A stretch of 64,000 nucleotides of DNA from Herbaspirillum sp. RV1423 (GTDB taxonomy: Bacteria > Pseudomonadota > Gammaproteobacteria > Burkholderiales > Burkholderiaceae_D). The stretch is taken from positions 1-64,000 of the forward strand of contig NZ_CBXX010000024.1 in assembly GCF_000577615.1 (NCBI RefSeq), read 5' to 3'. Shown piece after piece: positions 54,965 through 63,040 of this stretch (positions are counted from its first letter, which is position 1; each line of letters begins with the position of its first letter). Under the pieces are notes generated by a model. It saw only the letters and a program-made list of their open reading frames with translations. It made no database searches and was not told where the DNA came from. Position numbers and translations under genes: made by a program.

Positions 54965-55774
54965 GAATATCAGCAGGGGTTTTGACGCCATGATGGACAT
55001 TTTTGGCGACATCTTGGGTCACATCACCACCGAATGGCTACGACAGACGGAACCCGATCCTTCTGATGCTACACGCAGTCGCTGGCCTATTCATGCCCTG
55101 TGGACCTTGCCTGCCTCGATTGATTGAAAAGAGGAAGACGGCGAGCTATCGCACACCGTTCCTGTTTCCCGAAAGCCGGGAAAGGACTGGCTAATGACAC
55201 CTGGTTTGAGTTCGCTGACTTCGTTCATGGCATCGCAATGCATCTGCGATTCCAATCAAGGCTTGGCGCTCTTTGGAGAGGAGCTTTGCATCTATCGCGA
55301 AGAGAAGGCGCGCCTCTTCGGTCGGTCGTTCTTCGATTATATTTGGGATAAGGTCGCGCTCAAAATCTGCCAGTACAACCAAGCAATGAATGCGACTCAA
55401 CTCTCGGAACAGGAGAAGAACGCCAAGCAGATCTCGGCTGCGACTCTGCGCAATCGCATTCGCTATCTCACGTCGGCGTGCCGGTATGCTTTGAAGCGCC
55501 ACGGCATGTGTGAACACGATCCGGCGGAGCCCGTGATTGCTCCGATGGCGCGAAACCAACGGCGGCGTTACATAGAAAGGAGGGAAATGTTGCAATTACA
55601 CCGTGCATGCAGGCATATGAACGCATACCGCTCAACGAGCCGCACTATGACAAGAAGCGCGGCGAGCTTTACGACCGTATCCGCTTGCTCCAAATGGCGT
55701 TGGAAGCCTTGACGCTGCAACTCAACGAGGCCAAGCACAAGGATCGTGATACGGCTAAACTAAGAACGTGCTGA
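54965..55774 (+). pseudogene. Decayed rep-like gene fused to integrase fragment
   Basis: From 54965 to about 55435 the sequence parallels residues about 289-440 of the rep-like protein encoded at 58753-60126: TTEWLRQTEPDPSDATRSRWP against TTEWLRLTEPNAADATRSRWP, and GLSSLTSFMASQ, DYIWDKVALKICQYNQAMN against close counterparts. The frame is broken around 55125-55195. After SEQEKNAKQ the reading continues directly into a tyrosine-integrase core fragment (TLRNRIRYLTSACRYALKRHGMCEHDP, then YIERREMLQL), which ends by a frame shift near 55610. The following frame (PHYDKKRGELYDRIRLLQMALEALTL) ends at TGA 55772-55774. This is a deletion scar of an older related element. Confidence 0.8.
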
Positions 55775-55855
55775 AATTCTTTCGGCACCCAGCCACTCGC
55801 AGAGATAAGGAGAGCAGCTCGCCGCTTTCCCATTGATAATTTGATGGAGGTAAGC

Positions 55856-56263
55856 ATGCAGGCAATCAAGCGTTTCTGGTCTCTTTGGCGATACGCGATT
55901 CCGTCTGGTATCAATGTGATAATTTCGATTACTTGTTATGCAATCGGCTGGCATCTTTCAGATCAGGCATCAGGCGTGCCGTTAACACGCGCTGCCGCAG
56001 CGGCAACGGTTTTCTCTATTGGTTTTACCCTTTATGACTATCGCCAGGTGCTGGAAACAAGTGAGAGGGCCACCGCAGAAAAATTCAAGCGAGTCACAGA
56101 TAATTTACCAATTACTGGCCCCAAATCTCAAGAGGCAGTCGAGGAGAAGTTGAAGCGCAACACCACGCAGGTTGTGAAAGTAGTCCGGGTGGTTGATTCT
56201 GTTGCACTAATGCTTGCCACTTTCGTTTGGGGTTTTGGCGATCTCGCGAACCGTTGGATGTAA
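55856..56263 (+). CDS. Small hypothetical membrane protein
   Basis: No family is recognised. The 135-residue protein starts at ATG 55856, with an excellent ribosome site (GGAGG, five bases before). Three hydrophobic segments are visible (about 13-34 YAIPSGINVIISITCYAIGW, about 46-63, and about 112-130 VALMLATFVWGFGDL), separated by a Lys/Thr-rich soluble stretch (ERATAEKFKRVTDNL). It lies between the decayed element and the first tRNA-like fragment, so it is probably cargo of an old integrative element. Confidence 0.6.
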   Translation: MQAIKRFWSLWRYAIPSGINVIISITCYAIGWHLSDQASGVPLTRAAAAATVFSIGFTLYDYRQVLETSERATAEKFKRVTDNLPITGPKSQEAVEEKLKRNTTQVVKVVRVVDSVALMLATFVWGFGDLANRWM

Positions 56264-56455
56264 CTGCCGCAGTGCCCTGTAGAGATACGCAGGGTCTCTC
56301 GCGTGACGTTGATTTAGTCAAACGCTTCATGCTCCAGATAGGGTATGAGCACACTGACCGCAATCAGCGCACTCAACGACTGCCCGACCTTGACCGTAGG
56401 CAACGGCTAGCCCGCCTTCTCACCCGGGCTGGCGACAGCCAGGCGATCAAGAAGG
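56264..56455. other. Short region with no recognisable gene
   Basis: An open plus-strand frame crosses this stretch but overlaps the preceding gene, has no ribosome site and runs into the hairpin and tRNA-like fragment. It may be residue of a deleted integrase or cargo gene. Confidence 0.35.
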
Positions 56456-56560
56456 CGAAAAAAAGCCACTTCAAAGAGTGGCTTCTAGGGTGTTTGGTGG
56501 CCCCCTCGGAGTCGAATCGAGGTACCAATCGATTATGAGTCGACTGCTCGGGGCTGAGAG
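56456..56560 (-). repeat. tRNA 3'-end fragment plus terminator, att-like scar 1
   Basis: Read on the minus strand, a CAT-anticodon loop (CTCATAA), a T-arm with TTCGACT loop and an acceptor end GGGGGCCACCA lie between 56550 and 56495. The 5' half (acceptor and D-arm) is missing and the T-stem has a mismatch, so it is not a functional tRNA. Downstream on the same strand AAGCCACT pairs with AGTGGCTT (56463-56484) and is followed by seven T residues. This resembles the reconstituted tRNA 3' end and terminator left at an attachment site. Confidence 0.7.
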
Positions 56561-56669
56561 GTGAAAACTATTGCATTTGTAGCCTAAAGCCACAAAAACC
56601 ACCTTCGCTGCGCCTACTGACCTACTGATTTACGACGAAATTCTGGAAACATAACAACAAAAAAGGAAA

Positions 56670-56755
56670 AAGCGGCTTAGCGCGATAAGGCACTAAGCCG
56701 CTTCTGTACTGGTGCCCCCCCCGTGAGTCGAACACGGCACCAACGGATTATGAGT
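56670..56755 (-). repeat. tRNA 3'-end fragment plus terminator, left att repeat of the 4.7-kb element
   Basis: Bases 56707-56755 repeat 61420-61468 with one mismatch in 49. On the minus strand they read CTCATAA, a perfect CCGTG/CACGG T-stem around TTCGACT, and an acceptor ending in CCA. A hairpin (AAGCGGCTTAG with CTAAGCCGCTT, 56670-56703) followed by T-rich sequence lies downstream on that strand. No 5' tRNA half is present. Confidence 0.78.
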
Positions 56756-56983
56756 TTGGTTAACTCATTGATTTTATTGATTATTGGCTCGCCCTCACTC
56801 GTCACGTTTCGCCAACAAACGGGGGAAGTCGTCACGTTCCACGTACAGAAAATCGAGTTTTACAGAGATACCTGCATCGAATAATTCCAAGTAGGGCCAC
56901 GTTTAAGACTTGCCCCTATCTAGCAGGAAGACGCCACCATTAAATACTTCAGGGACTGCGACAAGACGGCAATGCATTGACAT
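56756..56983. other. Left end of integrated element, no gene
   Basis: About 230 bp between the att-like repeat and the stop of the first cargo gene. It contains the direct repeat GTCACGTT at 56808 and 56831 and no protein gene. Confidence 0.35.
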
Positions 56984-57604
56984 TTACATATAGACGTATG
57001 CGCGATCTTGAACGAAATCCACTCGGTATATGTACTGGCCACGGTCACAAATGACCATTGCAGAACCGGGGCCGTTATAAGTTACCTGAGAAATCGAATT
57101 GCAACGAACTTGGTAACTGGCTACCGCAGCAACAGCGCGGACCAAGTTTATTTGGCTATCGCTACCTGGCAGAGATATGACAGCGGACTGTTCAAATGGG
57201 ATGATGCTAGATGCGTCCTTACGCTGATTCTTATTGAAATCTTTTAAAGCAGCGAGTTTTTCAGCATTTTCATAGTCGCGTTTTTCTAGCAAGTCGTTTT
57301 CTAGCGGGATGTTTTTTGTTTTGGAGTTTGAAAAAAGAGTAGGCTCACTCCAAACGACTACATTGTTCCCTTCCAATCGAATATTGTATTGTTTTCCTGA
57401 GCACACTATCGAGTCAAATAGTTCTCGTTTGTAAAAGTCATATTTGCCTTCACATGTGAATCCAGCGCGCTGTATTCTGGAGACTGCAAGTTCTGCTTCT
57501 TCTTGTTCTTTTGGAGTTGCATGCGCTTCGTCTATATGGATAGAAGCTGTTAGGAAAACAGCTATAGCGACTAAAACAAGGCTCTTAAACTGAGTCGTTT
57601 TCAT
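56984..57604 (-). CDS. Hypothetical exported protein, element cargo
   Basis: No family is recognised. The 206-residue protein has a signal peptide (LVLVAIAVFLTASIHIDEAHA) and a small soluble mature domain with Cys residues at about 51, 68, 167 and 184 that could form two disulphides (GFTCEGKYDFY; SIVCSGKQYNI; YQVRCNSI; MVICDRGQYIY). The C-terminal half has a beta-rich look with repeated C-x-x-G/S-Q-Y patterns. It lies inside the direct repeats of the 4.7-kb element, on the opposite strand to the integration genes, and is AT-rich, so it is likely accessory cargo. Confidence 0.65.
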   Translation of the reverse strand: MKTTQFKSLVLVAIAVFLTASIHIDEAHATPKEQEEAELAVSRIQRAGFTCEGKYDFYKRELFDSIVCSGKQYNIRLEGNNVVVWSEPTLFSNSKTKNIPLENDLLEKRDYENAEKLAALKDFNKNQRKDASSIIPFEQSAVISLPGSDSQINLVRAVAAVASYQVRCNSISQVTYNGPGSAMVICDRGQYIYRVDFVQDRAYVYM

Positions 57605-57850
57605 TCAAACTCCCAAGCTAGGCTAACGAATATCAATGACCACCATTCCACGAGTCTCGATAGTAGTCTCCTGAGTGTACATCGGACAACCTAAAAGCCG
57701 TAACTCCGCATCTTCTCCCGAAATAAAATCTGAGCCACCAAGACTTAAGAGTAAAAATAGTTGGGCTCAATTCTCATTTTTCATCAATTTTTCAGGCATT
57801 CATGTTGCAGCGTAAGTACATTCATACCCATAGCTAAAATCGGGGAAAAT
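57605..57850. other. Divergent promoter region between cargo genes
   Basis: An AT-rich stretch with no gene. It should hold promoters of both the leftward exported protein and the rightward helical protein. Confidence 0.35.
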
Positions 57851-58657
57851 ATGAATGTTCAAAAGCTAACTAACGACGACCTTCGCTTGCTCTTATCTTT
57901 TCTACCTTTATTAGAAAATGAAATGACAGAGGCAAAGCGGCTTCTACAACAGAAAATTAGTAAGTTGTACGACTCACCGAGTCAGGTCATATCGTGGTGT
58001 TCATTCTACGAACTTCCCATCATGGAACATGTTTCTGCCTTCGCCGTTAGATACGGCTTCGAAGAGGAGATACATCAAATTTCCAACTCGCCTAATCAAG
58101 TTGTTGCAATGGCCGAGTCTTTCGAAAAAATGGACGATCAGATCGAAATTCAGATTGCAACAATGACACCCGAAGAGCTTGAAGATGCTCAAAAAAACTT
58201 AATCAGCTTCTTTGGTTTAGCGACGTCCTTGTACAACTCGCTTCGCTGCGTTCTCGCCTTCGGTTGCCATCTTAACGATCTAATTGCCAAAGTTCGGGCA
58301 GGAGATGATCGCTCACTCTTCAATGCGCTACGACTTGATTCCACGGTTATCGGATGTCCGAGTGTAATGGCCCGAATCAGCTTGGCCTGCATGTTGGACG
58401 ACAAGTCTTTTATGCGGAAATTGAAAAGCGCTCTGAATTCTCGACTTCAAAAACGAGAACAAGCCAATTTTAAGAAAATGCGATTGATTCTCCGAGTCCT
58501 CACTGAAGCAAAAGCCGAGAGGCTAACGAATGATCAACTCTACGAGTTGTTTGTTGAGCAACTCGATCTATATGCATCGGATTCCCGTAATGGCGATGTG
58601 ATGAAGAATCTACGTAAATTCGCAGATCAGTACATGACCACTCACGCCACCACCTAA
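57851..58657 (+). CDS. Hypothetical helical cytoplasmic protein, element cargo
   Basis: No family is recognised. ATG at 57851 follows GGGGA. The 268 residues are strongly helical, Leu-rich and charged (LTNDDLRLLLSFLPLLENEM; KMDDQIEIQIATMTPEELEDAQ), without signal peptide, membrane segment or catalytic motif. The C-terminal part (SALNSRLQKREQANFKKMRLI) is basic. It is the larger cargo gene of the 4.7-kb element and has its own terminator. A role in element control or in host defence is possible but is not shown by the sequence. Confidence 0.65.
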   Translation: MNVQKLTNDDLRLLLSFLPLLENEMTEAKRLLQQKISKLYDSPSQVISWCSFYELPIMEHVSAFAVRYGFEEEIHQISNSPNQVVAMAESFEKMDDQIEIQIATMTPEELEDAQKNLISFFGLATSLYNSLRCVLAFGCHLNDLIAKVRAGDDRSLFNALRLDSTVIGCPSVMARISLACMLDDKSFMRKLKSALNSRLQKREQANFKKMRLILRVLTEAKAERLTNDQLYELFVEQLDLYASDSRNGDVMKNLRKFADQYMTTHATT

Positions 58658-58677
58658 AAACTGCATTTTTAGGTGGT
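58649..58677 (+). terminator. Terminator overlapping the stop of the helical cargo gene
   Basis: ACCACCTAAAAA pairs perfectly with TTTTTAGGTGGT over 12 bp around a five-base loop; the TAA stop lies inside the stem. It can act in both directions and isolates the cargo from the rep-like gene. Confidence 0.7.
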
Positions 58678-58752
58678 CGTCAGCAGGCGTCCTGATTCAT
58701 AAAGTTCGTATCCGAAGCAAGGCATTGGGCTTTGCTCTTTCGGGAGAACTGC

Positions 58753-60126
58753 ATGAAATCCAAATCTGATAGTAAGCATGGCAAGCGTGGTAATGACGAT
58801 GAAATAACATCAGCCGTTCCATTTTCGCCGGATGTGCGCGCAGCGCACACCGCCGAAAGTGGGACGGAACAAGGTGCGTTGCCTAGTAACACAGCACCTA
58901 ATAACAGCATAGATAGCAATGGGGTATCTGACCTGCCGTATTTTCAGGCTCTACGCTGGGGGGTGGACAGTCTGTATGTTTCTTATAAAGGCAAGCTGTC
59001 GCTGGAGATGACGATTACCCTCCGACGACTAAAAGAGCTGGCACAGTCGCAGAGACCTTCAGATGTCGCCGTTGCTCAGTTGAAGATTGGTGATCACATT
59101 TTCGAGGTCAAGGACAAGGGAACAGGATTGTTCGCCTTTATTCTCGAAGACAATGCTTTCCGTATCCATATCGCCAAGTCCGGCTCGAAAGCCGTACCAA
59201 TGGCTTACGTGAAAATCTCCAGCCAATACCTCACTGCCCGTACGCCATGGGAAATTGTGGAAGAGCTGGATGATCTGCTGGCATCGATCAGTCATGACAT
59301 GGAAGAGCCCAAAGTTAGCCGTATCGACTTGTTCGTCGATTTCGTTTCCTCCGTCAATATGGAAAGCTGGGATCGCGTAGCATGGGTGACGCGAGCACAT
59401 CAGATCAATGCCTATTCCGTCAGCGGACAATTCACCGGTTGGACAATTGGCCTGGGTGGTGCAATCGGGGCTCGGCTTTACGACAAGGTGTTAGAGGTCG
59501 TTACTCAAAGCAAGAAGGAGTATCTATTCCCCTTGTGGAAGAAAGCTGGCTGGGACGGTTCTACGCGTGTCTGGCGTCTTGAATTCGAGTTGAAGCAGGA
59601 AGCGATTAGCCAACTCAAGATTAAAGGCTTCGACGCCGTGATGGAGCACTTGGGTAGTATTTGGAGTTACGCCACGACCGAATGGCTACGCCTGACTGAA
59701 CCCAATGCCGCTGACGCTACACGCAGCCGCTGGCCTACGCATCCTCTCTGGGCCTTGCTCACCTCCATTGGCTGGGAAGAGGAAGGCGGCCAGCTATCGC
59801 GCACGTTTCCGATTTCCCGTGAGCCGGGGCGCGATTGGCTCATGACACATGGGCTGAGTTCGCTGACCTCATTCATGGCTGCGCAAGGGGTCTATGACTT
59901 CGACCAAGGGCTCGCGCTGTTCCGTGAAGAGCTTTATCTCTATCACGAAGAAAAAGCCTTTCTGTTTGGTCAGTCCTTCTCTGAGTACATTTGGGATAAG
60001 GTCGCACTCAAAATTCGCCAGTACAACCGGGCAATGAATGCGGACCAACTCTCGGAACAAGAGAAAAATGCCAAGCGCTTAAACGCTGCTGCCGATGCCT
60101 ATCGCAAAGCAAGCGACGGCGAATAA
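58753..60126 (+). CDS. Replication-initiation-factor-like protein of integrative element
   Basis: The 457-residue protein starts at ATG 58753 after GGGAG. Residues about 1-60 are low-complexity and charged. The core (about 65-300) resembles the Rep_trans/RstA-type replication initiation factor family: RWGVDSLYVSYKG, VSRIDLFVDF, GARLYDKVLEV with the candidate Tyr, and WRLEFELKQ. The C-terminal part (to 440) ends in DKVALKIRQYNRAMN. Such proteins nick or recruit replication machinery for rolling-circle-like replication of phages and plasmids, so the element may have an extrachromosomal stage (inference). It precedes the excisionase-like and integrase genes. A decayed copy of its C-terminal third lies at 54965-55435. 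Confidence 0.7.
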   Translation: MKSKSDSKHGKRGNDDEITSAVPFSPDVRAAHTAESGTEQGALPSNTAPNNSIDSNGVSDLPYFQALRWGVDSLYVSYKGKLSLEMTITLRRLKELAQSQRPSDVAVAQLKIGDHIFEVKDKGTGLFAFILEDNAFRIHIAKSGSKAVPMAYVKISSQYLTARTPWEIVEELDDLLASISHDMEEPKVSRIDLFVDFVSSVNMESWDRVAWVTRAHQINAYSVSGQFTGWTIGLGGAIGARLYDKVLEVVTQSKKEYLFPLWKKAGWDGSTRVWRLEFELKQEAISQLKIKGFDAVMEHLGSIWSYATTEWLRLTEPNAADATRSRWPTHPLWALLTSIGWEEEGGQLSRTFPISREPGRDWLMTHGLSSLTSFMAAQGVYDFDQGLALFREELYLYHEEKAFLFGQSFSEYIWDKVALKIRQYNRAMNADQLSEQEKNAKRLNAAADAYRKASDGE

Positions 60127-60128
60127 TC

Positions 60129-60476
60129 ATGGAGCAATCTGGCCTGCCTTTGCCTGTTGCTCGGTGTTTGTCCAAGGAGCAAGCAGCACTCTATCTCGGA
60201 ATTGGCGTCACCCTCCTGAACGAACTGGGTGTGCCGTTCGTCCGGCTTGGTCGTCGTTGTGTGTACGATACAGTTGACTTGGATAAGTGGCTGGACGAAT
60301 ATAAGCAGCGAGGGCGGGCCGGAAAGGAGACTTTATGGTCCGAGAAGTTGGAGTCTACAGAAGGAAAGATTCAAGGTTCTTTTGGATTAACGCAACCCTC
60401 CCCAACGGCAAACGCATACGCCAAAGCGCTGGGACTGAAAACAGAGAGGAAGCCGAAGCGTACCTCGCCAAGCTGA
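60129..60476 (+). CDS. Excisionase-like HTH protein (AlpA/HTH_17 type)
   Basis: The 115-residue reading has a MerR-like winged helix in residues about 10-58: CLSKEQAALYLGIGVTLLNE, VPFVRLGRRCVYDTVDLDKWLDE. The start lies just after the rep-like stop. From residue about 69 to the stop it overlaps the integrase in another frame for 142 bp, and this tail (QPSPTANAYAKALGLKTERKP) looks non-conserved. These proteins direct excision or regulate the integrase. Confidence 0.78.
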   Translation: MEQSGLPLPVARCLSKEQAALYLGIGVTLLNELGVPFVRLGRRCVYDTVDLDKWLDEYKQRGRAGKETLWSEKLESTEGKIQGSFGLTQPSPTANAYAKALGLKTERKPKRTSPS

Positions 60477-61384
60477 CTCTTGATGCGTATCGTGAGGCGC
60501 ATCTCGGTATCAAGCGAGAACGGTCGTGGCAGGAAGCCGTTGTTCGTTATCTCGCAATAAAAGGCAATTTGCGTAGTTTTAAAGATGTGCAGCGTATCTG
60601 TCGGAAGCTTGATCCCTATCTGGGCAAACTGACACTCAGCCAGATTAACGGCGATGTGATTTGGTCTGTCATTGCAGGTGAATCAAAAAAGGGGAATAAG
60701 CCTGCAACGATCAACCGCTACTTAGCGACTATCCGCAGCTTGTTACGGATGGCGCGGGATGAGTGGCAGTGGATCGATGTGTTTCCTAAGATTCGTATGT
60801 TGCAAGGCGAAGTGGAAAGAGATCGCTGGTTGAACAGGACTCAGGCCGATGCATTAATTGCGGTCTGCCCGACTCACTTAGCAGCCTTGGTTCGCTTTGC
60901 CTTGGCAACAGGCTGCCGCGCACGCGAGATAACGGGATTGGAATGGGAACGGGTTGATATAGCCAGAAGAACTGCTTGGCTTAATCAAACCAAAAATGGC
61001 ACGCCAAGAGGCGTTCCTTTAAATCAGGATGCGATAGATGTGCTCGTTGAACAAATTGGTCAACATTCACGCTACTGCTTCTCGAATAAAGGGAAACCGA
61101 TAGGTTGGGAATTCACCAACTCGGCGTGGCACGGTGCTCTTAAGAAAGCAGGAATTGAAGACTTTCGGTTTCACGACTTGCGGCACACATGGGCTTCATG
61201 GCATCGGCAGGCGGGTACGTCATGTGATGAACTGAAAGACCTTGGTGGCTGGAAGTCGCGAGAGATGGTGGACCGCTACGCAAAGTATTCAACAGATAAC
61301 CTTGCGACTGCTGCGGCAAGAATAGAGCGGATACAGGCCAGTAACGTGCCTGATTCGGTCACGTTTTTGTCACGTCAGAAATAG
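60335..61384 (+). CDS. Tyrosine integrase of the 4.7-kb element
   Basis: The 349-residue recombinase has the N-terminal YRRKDSRFFWINATLPNGKRIRQS segment, a SAM-like core-binding domain (about 60-155) and a catalytic domain with R195 (ATGCRAREI), K220, H280-x-x-R283 (HDLRHTW), W306 (GGWKS) and nucleophile Y315 (DRYAKY). All catalytic residues are intact. It overlaps the excisionase-like gene by 142 bp and ends next to the right att repeat, so it probably integrates at the tRNA 3' end. A related but decayed fragment lies at about 55435-55610. Confidence 0.9.
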   Translation: MVREVGVYRRKDSRFFWINATLPNGKRIRQSAGTENREEAEAYLAKLTLDAYREAHLGIKRERSWQEAVVRYLAIKGNLRSFKDVQRICRKLDPYLGKLTLSQINGDVIWSVIAGESKKGNKPATINRYLATIRSLLRMARDEWQWIDVFPKIRMLQGEVERDRWLNRTQADALIAVCPTHLAALVRFALATGCRAREITGLEWERVDIARRTAWLNQTKNGTPRGVPLNQDAIDVLVEQIGQHSRYCFSNKGKPIGWEFTNSAWHGALKKAGIEDFRFHDLRHTWASWHRQAGTSCDELKDLGGWKSREMVDRYAKYSTDNLATAAARIERIQASNVPDSVTFLSRQK

Positions 61385-61386
61385 AA

Positions 61387-61470
61387 AAGGGCTTACGTTT
61401 TACCGTAAGCCCTTGATATTACTGGTGGCCCCCCCGTGAGTCGAACACGGCACCAACGGATTATGAGTCC
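61387..61470 (-). repeat. tRNA 3'-end fragment plus terminator, right att repeat of the 4.7-kb element
   Basis: The 49-bp repeat 61420-61468 matches 56707-56755 except for one base. On the minus strand it gives CTCATAA, a perfect T-arm and the acceptor end GGGGGCC plus ACCA. A perfect 11-bp hairpin (AAGGGCTTACG with CGTAAGCCCTT, 61387-61414) lies beyond the CCA end with TTTTC after it, serving as terminator for either strand. Sequence to the right does not give a matching D-arm and 5' acceptor, so the tRNA is not complete. Confidence 0.8.
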
Positions 61471-61587
61471 TCTGTTATGCTACTCAGAAGCCCACATAGA
61501 ACCGGCACTTTTAACCTAAGTCATTGCTTTTAATGATTTATAGATATCCATTGCTTGCCATTGGATTCCACTGTTTTTCATTCTCAC

Positions 61588-61668
61588 GTAGCCTATACCG
61601 TAGCCTAGACACATGCGTAGCCTTGTGCGTATGATTAGGCTACACATATGTACAGTTCACAAGGCTAC
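61588..61668. repeat. Five GTAGCC/GGCTAC repeats upstream of second integrase
   Basis: GTAGCC occurs at 61588, 61600 and 61617, and the inverted GGCTAC at 61638 and 61663, all within 81 bp and ending directly before the integrase start. Spacings are 12, 17, 21 and 25 bp. They look like arm-type integrase sites or operator repeats. Confidence 0.6.
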
Positions 61669-61669
61669 C

Positions 61670-63040
61670 ATGACCTACGAATATCCCAAAACAGCAAAGC
61701 TTACCCAGTCCGAAATTGAAGGTTTTCCCCTTTCGACAGACGGTAAGCAAGTCACGGTTTATGACACTGCTTTAAGAGGTTTTGCTTTACGTATTGGCGC
61801 AACAGCAAAGACATTTATTGTCTACAAGCGAGTTGCCAACGGGGCTCCTATTCGTGTGACGTTAGGAAAGTACGGCCATATAACACCTGCCCAAGCTAGA
61901 ACGATGGCACAGCAAAAACTTGCCGAATTGACATCTGGCATTAACCCAATTGCCGTCAAGCAAGCAAAGAAGGCAGAAGAAGAAAAACCAAAAATCAATG
62001 CTACTCAGACACTCGAATGGCTCTTAGATGAATACACTAAAGATGTCTTAGTAGATGACAAGGGTGGTCGTGTAGGAACCCTGAAAGACATCAAGATCTG
62101 CAAGGAATACTGCAAAGCACGCACTATTACAGTTCTTGAACCTAAAGGCGATGAATGGAAGGTGAAAGGACAAGTGAAACTGTCCGATTGGTTAAGCCGT
62201 CCATTTCGTGAAATTACTCGACAAGAAATTCTAGATCGATTTCAACTATATAGCGTTGCCAAGCCTGCCAGAATTATAAAGAAGAATGGGCTTCAGCCGA
62301 TCACCAGAACACATCAGCTCGTCTTTAAATACCTAAATTCAGCATACAACTACATCATTCCTGTGCATGAGTTGGACTTGAAAGAGAATTTCCGCAATCC
62401 GTTTGATGTTATTAAAAACAGGAAAATGTGGAAGAAGACAAATGAGAGAACCAATTTCATTGATTTCCGAAAGGACGAGTTTCAAGCATGGTGGAATGCT
62501 CTTATAGAATACCGTGAGCATAACGAAGTCGTGAGCGACTACATCTTGTTTTCCCTAATTCAAACTGGTCGTTCAATTGATATCGCGCCACTACGCTGGG
62601 AATATATTGACTTCGAATTGGAAGAGGTAAATTACAAGCAAACTAAAAATGGCTCAAACTATCGCTTTCCCATTACAAAGCTTGGCATCGAGATTCTTAA
62701 GCGAAGGAAGGAACATGCCATCAATGAGTATGTGTTTGGTTATGAAGATTCAAAAAATAAACATGTGACTCAAGATTGCAAATTCCACTTCCAGAATCTT
62801 TATGAAGCCTCGGGAAAACTGGTCTCTCACCATGACTTAAGAAGAACATGGGGAACAGCAGCTACTTGGCTGAGAATTGATATTCTCCATATAAACTACC
62901 TTCTCAAGCATAAGATGACAGACTCAAATGCTCCTTACTTGATGGCAAACTACGATCAAATCAAAGAAGCATTACAAGAAGTTGAAGACCTATTTTTAAA
63001 TCGCTCAACAATACTGGCAAAGCAAAATGACTCCGAGTGA
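61670..63040 (+). CDS. Tyrosine integrase, P4-like with DUF4102-type N-terminus
   Basis: The 456-residue recombinase begins at ATG 61670; an in-frame reading from 61613 would cover the repeat cluster. The N-terminal domain (TVYDTALRGFALRIGATAKTFIVYKR; ITPAQARTMAQQKLAEL) is the arm-binding DUF4102 type. Catalytic residues: R301 (QTGRSIDIAPLRW), K326, H388-x-x-R391 (HHDLRRTWG) and Y428 or Y423 near the end. It is AT-rich and only distantly related to the integrase at 60335. It points away from the tRNA fragment and begins another element that continues out of the window. Confidence 0.88.
   Translation: MTYEYPKTAKLTQSEIEGFPLSTDGKQVTVYDTALRGFALRIGATAKTFIVYKRVANGAPIRVTLGKYGHITPAQARTMAQQKLAELTSGINPIAVKQAKKAEEEKPKINATQTLEWLLDEYTKDVLVDDKGGRVGTLKDIKICKEYCKARTITVLEPKGDEWKVKGQVKLSDWLSRPFREITRQEILDRFQLYSVAKPARIIKKNGLQPITRTHQLVFKYLNSAYNYIIPVHELDLKENFRNPFDVIKNRKMWKKTNERTNFIDFRKDEFQAWWNALIEYREHNEVVSDYILFSLIQTGRSIDIAPLRWEYIDFELEEVNYKQTKNGSNYRFPITKLGIEILKRRKEHAINEYVFGYEDSKNKHVTQDCKFHFQNLYEASGKLVSHHDLRRTWGTAATWLRIDILHINYLLKHKMTDSNAPYLMANYDQIKEALQEVEDLFLNRSTILAKQNDSE

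Noticed and set aside
61423-61500. A functional tRNA gene at the right att repeat
   Set aside because: The T-arm and acceptor 3' strand are good, but the anticodon stem is imperfect and there is no D-arm or matching 5' acceptor strand.
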